A DNA stretch of 64,000 bases from Saccharospirillum sp. (GTDB taxonomy: Bacteria > Pseudomonadota > Gammaproteobacteria > Pseudomonadales > Natronospirillaceae): contig JAIUML010000003.1 of the NCBI GenBank assembly GCA_022565595.1, forward strand, positions 234,409 to 298,408, given 5' to 3'. Of this stretch, positions 37,792 through 46,492 are shown piece by piece. Under the pieces are notes generated by a model. The model searched no databases, was not told the DNA's origin, and was given only the letters and a program-made list of their open reading frames with translations. How positions within the stretch are numbered: the first letter of the stretch is position 1; each line of letters starts with the position of its first letter. Made by a program: the position numbers and the translations under genes.

Positions 37792-38283
37792 CTACCGACC
37801 GGTATTGCCATAGTGATGAGTCACATCACCCACATGGAGCACGGGCGAGGCATCAATATCCGTTGCTTGCATCAGTTCGGCCAGCTTTTGCAGGGATGAG
37901 AGGATCATGGTCTGCTCCCACTCAGGCAAGGTATCAAACTGGGCGACAAAGCTTTCCTGTAAGGGGCTGGGTGCTTCGCCGACAACACGCTTGCCCTCAT
38001 CCGTCAGCTTGGCGTGTACCCTGCGCCGATCCACCTCACTGCGCACGCGCAGCACCAGGTTGCGTTTTTCCAGGCGGTCGAGAATGGTGGTTACCGTTGC
38101 CTGACTCAAATTGACGTCCTTGGCAACGGTACCTATGGTGACGTCTCCGAGTTTCTCGATGGCCATCAGAATCAGTAACTGAGGGGCCGTCAGGCCACTG
38201 TGCTTGCTCAGTTTCTTCGAATGAATATCGGTTGCGCGGATTATTCGGCGCAAAGACACCAATACTTCATCCACTCGTTTCAT
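37792..38283 (-). CDS. ectR: MarR-family regulator of ectoine genes (EctR-like)
   Basis: A 163-residue winged-helix regulator starting at ATG 38283 (MKRVDEVLVSLRRIIR) with AAGGA upstream. The MarR recognition part reads LSKHSGLTAPQLLILMAIEKLGDVTIGTVAKDVNLSQATVTTILDRLEKRNLVLR, in segments that match the family (the DNA helix is LSQATVTTILDRLE), and the wing carries DRRRVHAKLTDEG. It is divergent from ectA. EctR proteins repress ect transcription at low osmolarity in methylotrophs, and the position argues for the same role here. Confidence 0.85.
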   Translation of the reverse strand: MKRVDEVLVSLRRIIRATDIHSKKLSKHSGLTAPQLLILMAIEKLGDVTIGTVAKDVNLSQATVTTILDRLEKRNLVLRVRSEVDRRRVHAKLTDEGKRVVGEAPSPLQESFVAQFDTLPEWEQTMILSSLQKLAELMQATDIDASPVLHVGDVTHHYGNTGR

Positions 38284-38575
38284 GGTTAGATCCTTCGTTA
38301 ACAGCGAGTTGTCGCCCATCAAAGCCAGATTATATCGCATAACAAAAGGTTCGTCCTCTAATGAAACAATTTTGAAACCCTATACAGGTTAGCCTGAAAC
38401 TTGGCTATTTCTCAAGCGAAAATTTAGTAACCTAAAGATATTTATGCTTAAAAACAGCCTCGGGGTTGCATTTTATGGTATGAGCTGTGTTAAAATGATT
38501 AGCATACGAAAGATTAGATAAAGAATTAACACTGACAGCCCCCAAGGGGCTCAACCGGAGGTTCAAGAAAAACCG
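38284..38575. promoter_or_regulatory. Divergent ectR-ectA control region
   Basis: A 292-base AT-rich region between ectR and ectA. TTTAG-taac-CTAAA at 38423-38436 is a short palindrome that resembles the half-sites described for EctR1 operators, from memory. TTGCAT near 38466 and TAAAAT about 19 bases later form a poor-spaced promoter candidate. GGAGG for ectA lies 13-14 bases before its ATG, rather far. Confidence 0.45.
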
Positions 38576-39061
38576 ATGGATATAGCGTTTAGAGTACCTC
38601 GTTCCGAAGACGGCCTCGCCGTCCACCAATTGGTGGAGCAGAGCCCGCCATTGGACACCAACTCGCTGTACTGCAACCTGTTGCAGACCAGTCATTTTGC
38701 TGAAACGGCGATAGCTGCCGAACACGAAGGCCAACTGTTGGGTTTTGTGTCGGGCTACCTGAAGCCGGGCCAGAGCGATACCTATTTTTTATGGCAGGTC
38801 GTGGTGGGTGAGGCTGCTCGCGGCCAGGGCCTTGCCAAACGCATGATTCAGGCGCTGATGGCGCGTGAGTCCATGGCTTCCGTAAACTGGCTGGAAACCA
38901 CCATCACGCCAGACAACGAACCGTCGCAGCGCTTGTTCAAGTCTCTCGCCCGGGGCTGGCAGGCCGACCTCAGCGTCGACGTCCTCTTTGATCGTGATCG
39001 CCACTTTGGCGGTCGGCACGACACCGAACAGCTTTACCGTATCGGGCCCATTGTTCGTTAA
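38576..39061 (+). CDS. ectA: L-2,4-diaminobutyrate acetyltransferase
   Basis: A 161-residue GNAT enzyme that acetylates diaminobutyrate to N-gamma-acetyldiaminobutyrate, the second dedicated step of ectoine synthesis. The acetyl-CoA loop is ARGQGLAKRMI, and family features are LVEQSPPLDTNSLYCNLL near residue 20 and LETTITPDNEPSQRLF. Length is typical. The next gene, ectB, starts 61 bases later with its own GAGGAG. Product flow would normally go to EctC, which is not encoded next to it. Confidence 0.95.
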   Translation: MDIAFRVPRSEDGLAVHQLVEQSPPLDTNSLYCNLLQTSHFAETAIAAEHEGQLLGFVSGYLKPGQSDTYFLWQVVVGEAARGQGLAKRMIQALMARESMASVNWLETTITPDNEPSQRLFKSLARGWQADLSVDVLFDRDRHFGGRHDTEQLYRIGPIVR

Positions 39062-39122
39062 GGCCCGCGCGCAGTTTTTGCAGTAACGCATCACCAATTA
39101 AAACCACTTGAGGAGCACACTC

Positions 39123-40400
39123 ATGGATATTTTTGAACAGATTGAATCACAGGTACGTTCATACTCACGCTCATTCCCGACGGTATTTACCACCGCCAAA
39201 AACGCGCGCCTGGTCAACCGCGAAGGTCGGTCCTATATCGACTTTCTGGCAGGTGCCGGCACCCTGAACTACGGCCACAACAACGACCTGCTCAAGCAAC
39301 CCTTGATCGACTACATTCAGGCCGACGGTGTGACTCATGGGCTGGACATGTTTACCGATGCGAAAGAACGCTTTTTGAAAGCCTTCAATAACATCGTTAT
39401 GCAGCCGCGTGGTATGAACTATAAAGTGCAGTTCACCGGCCCGACAGGCACCAACGCCGTCGAGGTGGCATTGAAGATTGCACGCAAGGCCAAACAGCGC
39501 AGCGGCATTGTGTCCTTTACCAACGGCTACCATGGGTGCACCCTGGGTGCCCAGGCGGTCACGGGCAATAAGGGTCAGCGAGGCGGCGCCGGTGTCTCAC
39601 TGGGTGATGTCACTCGCATCCCTTACGACGGCTACGGTGAAGAAGAAGACGATTTCATGGGCCTCAAGTTGCTCGACCAGATGCTGACCGACCCGGGCAG
39701 TGGCGTCGAAACACCGGCCGGCGTTATTGTTGAAGCCGTTCAGGGTGAAGGTGGTTTGAATGCCGCACGCATGGACTGGTTGAAAGAGCTGGAAGCCCTG
39801 TGCCGCAAACACGATATGCTGCTCATTGTCGATGACATCCAGGCAGGCTGTGGCCGTACCGGTACCTTCTTCAGCTTTGAGCCTTCGGGCATCAAGCCGG
39901 ACATCGTCACCCTGTCCAAGTCACTCAGCGGTTATGGTTTGCCCTTCGCCATCACCCTGATGCGTCCCGAACTGGACCAATGGGAACCAGGCGAACACAA
40001 TGGTACCTTCCGCGGCAACAATCTGGCCTTCGTTACCGCCCGTGTTGCATTGAAGGAGTATTGGCAGGATGATAAATTCGCCAATGAGATCCAGCAAAAA
40101 GCCGAGATCCTGGAGCAGCGTTTCAGTGTCATTATCAAACGCTTTGGCGGCGAATACAGCTTGAAAGGTCGTGGTATGATGCGTGGCATCTCCACACCCA
40201 ATGGCGACATCGCCGAGCAGATTTGCAAAGAAGCCTTTGCCAACGGCCTGATCATCGAAACCAGTGGTCCCTGGAGCGAAGTCGTTAAATGCCTGTGCCC
40301 GTTGACCATTCCCGTTGAAGACCTGAACAAGGGTCTTGATATACTGGAAGCAGCCTTCGCCAAGGTACTGCCAGAAGCAGAAGCCAAAAAGGCCAGTTAA
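39123..40400 (+). CDS. ectB: Diaminobutyrate--2-oxoglutarate transaminase
   Basis: A 425-residue class III PLP aminotransferase that makes diaminobutyrate from aspartate semialdehyde and glutamate. ATG 39123 gives [19 protein letters not shown], the standard EctB start, with GAGGAG upstream. The PLP-binding lysine is in [13 protein letters not shown], and other family blocks are [26 protein letters not shown], and [12 protein letters not shown]. The stop is followed by a REP-like palindrome and a terminator rather than ectC. Confidence 0.96.
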   Translation: MDIFEQIESQVRSYSRSFPTVFTTAKNARLVNREGRSYIDFLAGAGTLNYGHNNDLLKQPLIDYIQADGVTHGLDMFTDAKERFLKAFNNIVMQPRGMNYKVQFTGPTGTNAVEVALKIARKAKQRSGIVSFTNGYHGCTLGAQAVTGNKGQRGGAGVSLGDVTRIPYDGYGEEEDDFMGLKLLDQMLTDPGSGVETPAGVIVEAVQGEGGLNAARMDWLKELEALCRKHDMLLIVDDIQAGCGRTGTFFSFEPSGIKPDIVTLSKSLSGYGLPFAITLMRPELDQWEPGEHNGTFRGNNLAFVTARVALKEYWQDDKFANEIQQKAEILEQRFSVIIKRFGGEYSLKGRGMMRGISTPNGDIAEQICKEAFANGLIIETSGPWSEVVKCLCPLTIPVEDLNKGLDILEAAFAKVLPEAEAKKAS

Positions 40401-40409
40401 GTTTATGTT

Positions 40410-40503
40410 CCCCTCACCCAACCCTCTCACCCTGACGGGTATACACCCCAGGAGAGGGCTAGACTTACTCCCTCTCCCTGGGGAGAGGGTCGGGGTGAGG
40501 GGG
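40410..40503. repeat. Palindromic repeat where ectC is expected
   Basis: A GC-rich element starting nine bases after the ectB stop. CCCCTCACCCAACCCTCTC at its left end pairs with GAGAGGGTCGGGGTGAGGGG at its right end with one bulge and one mismatch. Inside, CCCTCTCC-ctg-GGGAGAGGG forms a second stem. This family of C-rich/G-rich palindromes is widespread in bacterial intergenic regions. Confidence 0.75.
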
Positions 40504-40520
40504 GGGAAGATCAGTCAACA

Positions 40521-40577
40521 CAAAAACCGAACTCGAACGCTGGGTGTATGCAGTCAACGCTCGAATTCGGTTTTTTA
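40521..40577. terminator. Bidirectional terminator between ectB and ask
   Basis: AAAAACCGAACTCGAACG and CGCTCGAATTCGGTTTTTT are complements with two mismatches, joined by an 18-base loop, ending in a T-run on either strand. It suggests that the ask gene downstream has its own promoter. Confidence 0.7.
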
Positions 40578-40685
40578 AATAAAGCAACACCAAACGCAAA
40601 TGACATTCGTACAGGTCTGATTGTTGTGTAGCGACATTCAAGCTGCCATCCAAAGAGCATTCAGACCACAGGAGGACACTTTTCA

Positions 40686-42122
40686 ATGTCGGACCATACA
40701 GTCGAGAAGATCGGCGGTACATCCATGAGTAATTACGCCGCGGTGCGTGACAACATTGTGCAGATTCATCGACCAGAAGAGACGCTTTATCAGCGTATTT
40801 TTGTGGTATCAGCCTATGGCGGTATTACCAACCTGTTACTGGAGCACAAGAAATCCAAAGAGCCGGGCGTCTATGCCCTCTTTGCCAATAACGATTCCGA
40901 CTGGCAGTGGAGCGAGCGCCTGACCGACGCAGCCAAGGCCATGCGTCAAACCAATGCCGAGTTGTTTGAATTGCCGCATTCGCGCAAGCAGGCAGACCAG
41001 TTCATTACTGAACGTATGGAAGGCATCCGCAGTTGCCTGCTGGATCTGCAGCGCGTCTGTTCTTACGGACACTTCCAGATTGAAGAGCACCTGATGACGG
41101 TACGTGAAATGCTCGCTGGTGTCGGTGAAGCCCACAGTGCGTTCAATACCGCCCTTTTGTTGCAAGCCGAAGGCATTAATGCTCGCTTTGTTGATCTGAC
41201 CGGTTGGCGTGAGCCGGACAACCTGAGCATGGACGAGAAAATTCACAAGACTTTCAGTCGGTTTGATCTGGCGCATGAGATGCCGGTTGTCACCGGTTAT
41301 ACCCAGTGCAAGGAAGGTTTGATGAAAACCTTCGATCGTGGCTACAGTGAAATCACCTTCAGCAAAATTGCCGAGTTGACTGACGCACGCGAAGCCGTGA
41401 TTCACAAGGAGTACCACCTGTCGACGGCCGACCCGAAAGTTGTTGGCGACGATAAAGTCATGCCCATTGGCCGCACCAATTACGATGTGGCTGATCAGCT
41501 ATCGCTGATCGGGATGGAAGCCATACACCCCAAGGCTGCCAAAGGCTTGCGTCAAAAAGGCATTCCGCTGCGGGTGAAGAATACCTTCGAGCCAGAGCAC
41601 GATGGTACCCTGATCACCAACGACTATCGCAGTGAAAAACCCTGTGTCGAGATCGTTGCGGGCAAACCCCATATCTTTGCCATTGATGTTTTTGATCAGG
41701 ACATTGTCGGTGAACCCAGCCACATTCTGGAAATCCAGAAGCTGGTGCAGGACTTCAATGTGCCCTTGTTGGCCAAGGAACATAATGCCAATACGGTAAC
41801 GCTCTATCTGGACACCGGGTTGAAGACAGTCAAACGCATCAAGTCCCGCCTGGAGCGCTACTACCCGGATGCGGACATTACCAGTCGCAAGATTGCTATG
41901 GTCTCGGTTATTGGCAGTGATATGAACGTGCCTGGCATTCTGGCTCGTCTGAGTGTGGCGCTGGCAGAGAACAACATCAGTGTGCTGGCCATTCACCAGG
42001 GCATGAGACAGGTTGACATCCGCGTGGTGGTAGAAGACGATCAGTACGAGGCAGCGCTGCGTGTGTTGCATGGTACCTTGATCGAACCCACCAAGCAGGA
42101 AGAAGCCACATGCGTTGCCTGA
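40686..42122 (+). CDS. ask: Ectoine-cluster aspartate kinase
   Basis: A 478-residue aspartokinase of the Ask_ect type that phosphorylates aspartate to feed aspartate-semialdehyde to EctB. It opens HTVEKIGGTSMSNY, the kinase motif for this subgroup, and carries FVVSAYGGITNLLL and the RTNYDVADQLSLIG segment. Two C-terminal ACT domains follow (about 325-470), including SVIGSDMNVPGILARL. Ask_ect enzymes are typically less sensitive to feedback. AGGAGG precedes the ATG. It overlaps a TPR gene by 13 bases. Confidence 0.94.
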   Translation: MSDHTVEKIGGTSMSNYAAVRDNIVQIHRPEETLYQRIFVVSAYGGITNLLLEHKKSKEPGVYALFANNDSDWQWSERLTDAAKAMRQTNAELFELPHSRKQADQFITERMEGIRSCLLDLQRVCSYGHFQIEEHLMTVREMLAGVGEAHSAFNTALLLQAEGINARFVDLTGWREPDNLSMDEKIHKTFSRFDLAHEMPVVTGYTQCKEGLMKTFDRGYSEITFSKIAELTDAREAVIHKEYHLSTADPKVVGDDKVMPIGRTNYDVADQLSLIGMEAIHPKAAKGLRQKGIPLRVKNTFEPEHDGTLITNDYRSEKPCVEIVAGKPHIFAIDVFDQDIVGEPSHILEIQKLVQDFNVPLLAKEHNANTVTLYLDTGLKTVKRIKSRLERYYPDADITSRKIAMVSVIGSDMNVPGILARLSVALAENNISVLAIHQGMRQVDIRVVVEDDQYEAALRVLHGTLIEPTKQEEATCVA

Positions 42123-43006
42123 CCGGGCTGATATTGTTACTGATGCTCACCCCCCTCTGGGGTGAGCCTACGCCAGACCGACCCACCGCAAGCGATATCT
42201 ATACCGATGACAGCATTGCCGACGTCATCGAGAATCTGAACGAACCCATGTACAGCCCTTTCGTTGAGCGCTATCTGCTCGATGAAGTCAGAGACATTCG
42301 ACGGGAAATGATGAACTTCCGGGTCGAGTATTCCGACAAACTCAATGCCCGGCAAATGGAGCTGGCCACTCAATCCGTTACCTACTCTATTGATACCGTC
42401 ACCTACTTCTTCTACCTGATCGCTGGTGTGACTTCCTTGCTGGTTGTGGTGGGGTACGCCAATATCCGGGATATCAAGGAGAAGGCACATACCTATGCAG
42501 ACCGGGAGGTGACCAAGCTGGTCTCGTCCTACGAAAAACGGTTGAAGGCTCTGGAGCAGAACCTCAAGCAGAAGTCTCAGTGGATTGAAGAGAACCGAGA
42601 GGAGATCGAAAAAACCAACGAGATTCACTCGCTCTGGTTAAGGGCCAGCCAGGAAACCAACCCGCAAAGCAAGATTCAGATCTATGATCAAATTCTGACG
42701 TTGCGGCCATTCGATACCGAAGCACTGACCTACAAAGCCGATGCGGCTTTGGAGCTGGACGAAACCCGTTGGGCAATCAACCTCAGCGAGCAGGCTCTGG
42801 AGATAGACCCTGAACACGCTCATGCGCATTATCAGAAGGCCTGTGCCTATGCGCATCGTAATGATGCAACAGTCGCCTATGAGCATCTGGGCAGAGCCAT
42901 ACAGCTTACCCCGTCTTACCGGGAAGAAGCGAAGTCGGATTCCTCGTTCGACTCTGTGCGTGACTTGCCTGAATTCAAGGCCTTGCTTGACGATGGGACG
43001 GTTTAA
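42110..43006 (+). CDS. Membrane-anchored TPR protein
   Basis: A 298-residue protein whose start lies inside ask, so translation is coupled. Residues 1-18 resemble a signal peptide. A second hydrophobic helix (about 100-118, YLIAGVTSLLVVVGYANI) is followed by a charged coiled coil (about 125-170, EKRLKALEQNLKQKSQWIEE) and three TPR-like repeats (about 185-270), the last ending near DLPEFKALLDDG. If the signal is cleaved, a periplasmic part precedes a cytoplasmic TPR domain. The role is unknown; coupling to ask hints at an osmotic-stress function, but that is inference. Confidence 0.75.
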   Translation: MRCLTGLILLLMLTPLWGEPTPDRPTASDIYTDDSIADVIENLNEPMYSPFVERYLLDEVRDIRREMMNFRVEYSDKLNARQMELATQSVTYSIDTVTYFFYLIAGVTSLLVVVGYANIRDIKEKAHTYADREVTKLVSSYEKRLKALEQNLKQKSQWIEENREEIEKTNEIHSLWLRASQETNPQSKIQIYDQILTLRPFDTEALTYKADAALELDETRWAINLSEQALEIDPEHAHAHYQKACAYAHRNDATVAYEHLGRAIQLTPSYREEAKSDSSFDSVRDLPEFKALLDDGTV

Positions 43007-43012
43007 GGTCAG

Positions 43013-43966
43013 TTACTCGAGATCACCGCATACCTGGTTGCGGCCAGCGTACTTGGCCATGGTCAGGCGTTCGTTGGTCTTGAACAGCAGTTGCTCCAGC
43101 GACTTGCCATCCTGCCACTCCAGCACCCCAGCACTGATCGTCAATGGGCGGGAAATCTCCGCAAAGCGGGTTTCATTGAAGCGTTGCCGCAACCGGTTGA
43201 TGGTATGGACAGCGTCGTCGATACCGGTTTCCGGCAACAACACCAGGAACTCTTCTTCGCCATAGCGTGCGCCAAGGTCAGCGTCTCGAAGCTCATCCTG
43301 GATCAGTTTGCCCAGGGTTGCCAAAACCTGATCGGCAGCTTCGTGGCCATAGGTATTGTTGACACTCTTGAAATGATCCAGATCGATCAGGACGATCGAG
43401 AAGGTTGTGTTGTAGCGTTTTGATCGCGCGTTCAGGTGGGCCAACTCATCGAGTATGAAACGACGGTTATAGAGGCCGGTCAGGGTGTCACGAGTACGAA
43501 CCTTGTCAAGAGCCGCCTGCTTAGCAAGCACATCGGCCTGTAACCGCTTGGTAGAACTGATGTCCTGAAGTACCAACAGCACCTGCGATATTTGCATGAA
43601 CTGAATGGGTATAGCGGTCATTTTAATCCAGCAGGGTTCGCCATCACGCCGTAACTGCATTTCCTGGTGATGCGGTTTACCTGTGGACATTGCCGCTGAA
43701 ATAACGCACTCGTCAGAATCGTCCGGGTCTTCCAGTTCAAAAAGGTCGCCCGGCTTGGGCATGGGATCACCCAACTGAGGGTGGAACATCAGCATTTCGC
43801 AAGCAATGCGGTTGACGGACAGAATGCTGTACTCGGAATCGAGCAAAAGATAGCCGCTGTCCGTTACATCCAGCAACTCGGTGTAGTGAGTCACCAGTCG
43901 ATCGAGAAAGGTATCCCGATCATTGGTGTCCGGCAGTTGGCGGTATTGTTGTATCCAGGTTTCCAT
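43013..43966 (-). CDS. PAS-GGDEF protein with variant GEEEF motif
   Basis: A 317-residue cytoplasmic signalling protein starting at ATG 43966 (METWIQQYRQL); a longer start at 44008 lacks support. Residues about 35-145 are a PAS fold (SGYLLLDSEYSILSVNRIACEML, in segments). The GGDEF domain (about 155-317) carries TLTGLYNRRFI and reads GEEEF where GGDEF/GGEEF is usual, with RDAD at the inhibitory-site position. The first Gly is kept and the second replaced by Glu, so cyclase activity is doubtful. It is convergent with the TPR gene, six bases away. Confidence 0.88.
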   Translation of the reverse strand: METWIQQYRQLPDTNDRDTFLDRLVTHYTELLDVTDSGYLLLDSEYSILSVNRIACEMLMFHPQLGDPMPKPGDLFELEDPDDSDECVISAAMSTGKPHHQEMQLRRDGEPCWIKMTAIPIQFMQISQVLLVLQDISSTKRLQADVLAKQAALDKVRTRDTLTGLYNRRFILDELAHLNARSKRYNTTFSIVLIDLDHFKSVNNTYGHEAADQVLATLGKLIQDELRDADLGARYGEEEFLVLLPETGIDDAVHTINRLRQRFNETRFAEISRPLTISAGVLEWQDGKSLEQLLFKTNERLTMAKYAGRNQVCGDLE

Positions 43967-44114
43967 CGGTTCGGCTTGTCGCCAAAAGGTTATTATCAGT
44001 ATAGCCAAAATTTACGAATGCAGTGATCCTTCATACATTTCAGATACAAATCAAATACAAAGCTGGGGGTTCAGGCAACACCCTTATCGAGTGTCGCCTG
44101 CTCCAGTAGATCAA

Positions 44115-44158
44115 GGCCAGCGAGTCGAGCCTGCGGTGTACAGGTACCGCTGCTGGCC
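44115..44158. other. Hairpin in the gap between PAS-GGDEF and pepP
   Basis: GGCCAGC pairs with GCTGGCC around an inner GCGGT/ACCGC stem. It lies just past the 3' end of pepP, upstream of the GGDEF start, and could be the pepP terminator although no T-run is seen. Confidence 0.35.
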
Positions 44159-44201
44159 GAGTCCGGCTACAGCCACAAATCCAGTGTCTTGAAACTCGAT
44201 C

Positions 44202-45536
44202 TTAAAACAGGCTGCTTTGACCGCCATTCATCAGAGACTCGATGTCTCGAGCTTCTTTGGGGACGTCCCTGGTCAGAATGTCGCAACCGTCGCGAGTCAC
44301 CACCACGTCGTCTTCAATGCGAATACCGATGCCGCGCCAGCGTTCATCGACGTCCTGGTTGTGGGGTGAGATGTAGAGCCCCGGCTCGATGGTCAGCACC
44401 ATACCAGGCTCCAACACACGCCACTCGCCGCCGACCTTGTAGTCGCCGACATCGTGCACATCCATGCCCAGCCAGTGCCCCGTCTTGTGCATAAAGAAAG
44501 GCTTGTAAGATTCCTGCTCTATCAGTTGATTGATGTCGCCTTGCAGAATGCCAAGTTCCACCAAGCCTTCAACCAGCACCCGCACTACGGTCTCGTGGGC
44601 AGAGATCCAGGTATTGCCGGGTTTGACCTGGTCAATGGCTGCATACTGGGACGCCAGCACCAGATCGTAGAGTTGACGTTGGGGCTCACTGAAATGGCCA
44701 TTGGCCGGAAAGGTTCGAGTGATATCAGAGGCGTAGTATTGCATCTCACAGCCGGCGTCGATCAGCACCAGGTCGCCATCCTGGATTTTGCTGTTGTTTT
44801 CGATGTAATGCAGGATGCAGCCATTGGCGCCTGCACCTACTATGGCCGGGTAGGCGGGCCAGGGGCTGCCAGCCAGCATGCACTCGTGTTCGATTTCCGC
44901 CTGAAGCTGGTATTCCATCTTGCCCGGCTTGCAAGCCAGCATGGCCCGCTTGTGAGCACGAGCACTGATGGTGGCGGCTTCACGCATGATGGCGATTTCC
45001 TGGCGTGACTTGATCAGGCGCAGATCGTGCAGCAGGTGGGAAATGTCGGAAAAGTCTTCGGGCGGACGGGCACCGGTGCGCACCTTGCTGCGAATCTGGT
45101 TGACCCAGACCATTAACTGATGGTCAAAAGCATCATCCACCCCCATGGGTGAATAGACGCGGCTGCGTCCCTCCATCAGGCCGGGCAGAATGTCGTCGAT
45201 GTCATCGATCGGGAAGGCATCGTCGGCGTCATACTCGGCTACAGCGCCCTCTGGCCCGGCGCGATAGCCGTCCCAGATTTCCCGCTCCGGGTCTTTGTCG
45301 CGCACAAACAGAATGTATTGCCCCTGCTCGCGGCCAGGAATCAAAACCAGTACGGCGTCCGGTTCGGCAAAACCACTCAAGTACATGACATTGCTGTTCT
45401 GGCGAAAGGGGTGGTGTACGTCGTTGTTGCGGATGGTCTCGACGGCACCGGGAACAATGGCAATGCTGCCGGTGTCCATTTGTTCCATCAAACGAGTGCG
45501 GCGCTCGGCAAATTCGGCTTTGCTGATTCGCTTCAT
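44202..45536 (-). CDS. pepP: Xaa-Pro aminopeptidase (aminopeptidase P II)
   Basis: A 444-residue M24 metallopeptidase that removes N-terminal residues preceding proline. ATG 45536 gives MKRISKAEFAERRTRLME, aligning with E. coli PepP (441). The two-metal site residues are in LVLIDAGCEM, YASDITRTFP, HKTGHWLGMDVHDVG, TIEPGLYI and IRIEDDVVV. GAGG lies upstream. It follows ygfB by 13 bases as in E. coli and Pseudomonas; the usual downstream ubiH/ubiI pair is absent. Confidence 0.97.
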   Translation of the reverse strand: MKRISKAEFAERRTRLMEQMDTGSIAIVPGAVETIRNNDVHHPFRQNSNVMYLSGFAEPDAVLVLIPGREQGQYILFVRDKDPEREIWDGYRAGPEGAVAEYDADDAFPIDDIDDILPGLMEGRSRVYSPMGVDDAFDHQLMVWVNQIRSKVRTGARPPEDFSDISHLLHDLRLIKSRQEIAIMREAATISARAHKRAMLACKPGKMEYQLQAEIEHECMLAGSPWPAYPAIVGAGANGCILHYIENNSKIQDGDLVLIDAGCEMQYYASDITRTFPANGHFSEPQRQLYDLVLASQYAAIDQVKPGNTWISAHETVVRVLVEGLVELGILQGDINQLIEQESYKPFFMHKTGHWLGMDVHDVGDYKVGGEWRVLEPGMVLTIEPGLYISPHNQDVDERWRGIGIRIEDDVVVTRDGCDILTRDVPKEARDIESLMNGGQSSLF

Positions 45537-45549
45537 GATAGGGGTGACC

Positions 45550-46140
45550 TCAGTGCAGCGTCTGTTTGGGGGTGTCGGGTGTGTTCGTTTTATTGTACTC
45601 AAGATACAGCGATAAAGCGGCCATACGGACGTGCTCACTGACGGCGATATAGTCTTCCTCAGCCTCGGCACTGTCGTCACTTTCTGTGTCGATCTGAGCG
45701 ATGGCGGACAGGTCTTCCAGTATTTCTTCCACTTCCTGAGGTATTTCCTTGCCCTCAGCAAGCACACCGACGGTGCCAAAGGCGCCGATAAAGCAACCAC
45801 ACCAGTCGCTCAGCGCTTCCAGACGCAGTGTCATGGGGCTGTCGTCTTCCGGCAACAAGGGTTTGAAGCTTAAACCACTGTCTTCCAATGCCTTTACAGT
45901 GCTGACATAGAAGGCCAGCAACATGACCTGCTGGTTTTCCGTCAAGGGGTCGACAGGGCCGAGTTGATCGACCACCCACTCCAGCCAGTCGGTTTTGCTG
46001 AGGCGATGCCCGGCGGCCAGTACACCCGCCAGAGAGCCGTGTATAGCGGTAGGGGACTGAGCCGAACCCAATGCCTGGAACAGCTCTGTGAGGTCCTGAT
46101 GGAGCATTTGAGGCAGTTCGGTTGAATGCGATTCTGACAT
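45550..46140 (-). CDS. ygfB: UPF0149 protein YgfB
   Basis: A 196-residue acidic helical protein of the YgfB family upstream of pepP, its standard place. Family patterns include AIHGSLAGVLAAGHRL, SDWCGCFIGAFG and a C-terminal EHVRMAALSLYLEY. The region around 150-165 is strongly acidic. In Pseudomonas, YgfB has been tied to control of peptidoglycan recycling-linked beta-lactam resistance; whether that holds here is not known. It is divergent from the zapB-like gene. Confidence 0.92.
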   Translation of the reverse strand: MSESHSTELPQMLHQDLTELFQALGSAQSPTAIHGSLAGVLAAGHRLSKTDWLEWVVDQLGPVDPLTENQQVMLLAFYVSTVKALEDSGLSFKPLLPEDDSPMTLRLEALSDWCGCFIGAFGTVGVLAEGKEIPQEVEEILEDLSAIAQIDTESDDSAEAEEDYIAVSEHVRMAALSLYLEYNKTNTPDTPKQTLH

Positions 46141-46282
46141 GATTTCTCCGAAGTTTGGGCCACGAGCCGGGCCCTGATCGAGCTTTCTCCAATGTTAACA
46201 TGCGCAGACTGTGATCGCAGTCGTTGACCGCACCTCAGCGTCGTTTATATAGTAGCGTTCTGTGAATTCAAATGGCCTGACT

Positions 46283-46492
46283 ATGTCTGATGCACCCCTG
46301 CACCGCCTGGAGCGTAAAGTTGACGCTTTGTTGGCTCTTCACCAGCAGCTCGACCAGGAAAATCGCTTACTAAAAGCCGAGCGTGCCGCCTGGCAGGCAG
46401 AGCGGGCCAAACTGATCAAGCAAAACGAACTGGCACGGGATCGTGTCGAAGCCATGATCGAACGGCTGAAAGCCATGGAGCACAGTGGATGA
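46283..46492 (+). CDS. ZapB-like coiled-coil protein (TIGR02449 type)
   Basis: A 69-residue coiled coil starting MSDAPLHRLERKVDAL, with heptad-like Leu spacing throughout and high Glu/Lys/Gln content. A small protein of this type is conserved directly upstream of zapA in gammaproteobacteria. Its stop overlaps the zapA start by four bases (ATGA). A cell-division role like ZapB is plausible from pattern and position only. An in-frame upstream GTG at 46262 is less likely. Confidence 0.82.
   Translation: MSDAPLHRLERKVDALLALHQQLDQENRLLKAERAAWQAERAKLIKQNELARDRVEAMIERLKAMEHSG

Noticed and set aside
40401..40685. Remnant of ectC
   Set aside because: Looked for an EctC-like cupin in all frames in the gap and saw none; the sequence is palindromes and a terminator.
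45537..45800. N-terminal extension of pepP by 88 codons
   Set aside because: It would overlap ygfB almost fully and shows Ser/Arg/Pro-rich nonsense; the start at 45536 aligns with known PepP.
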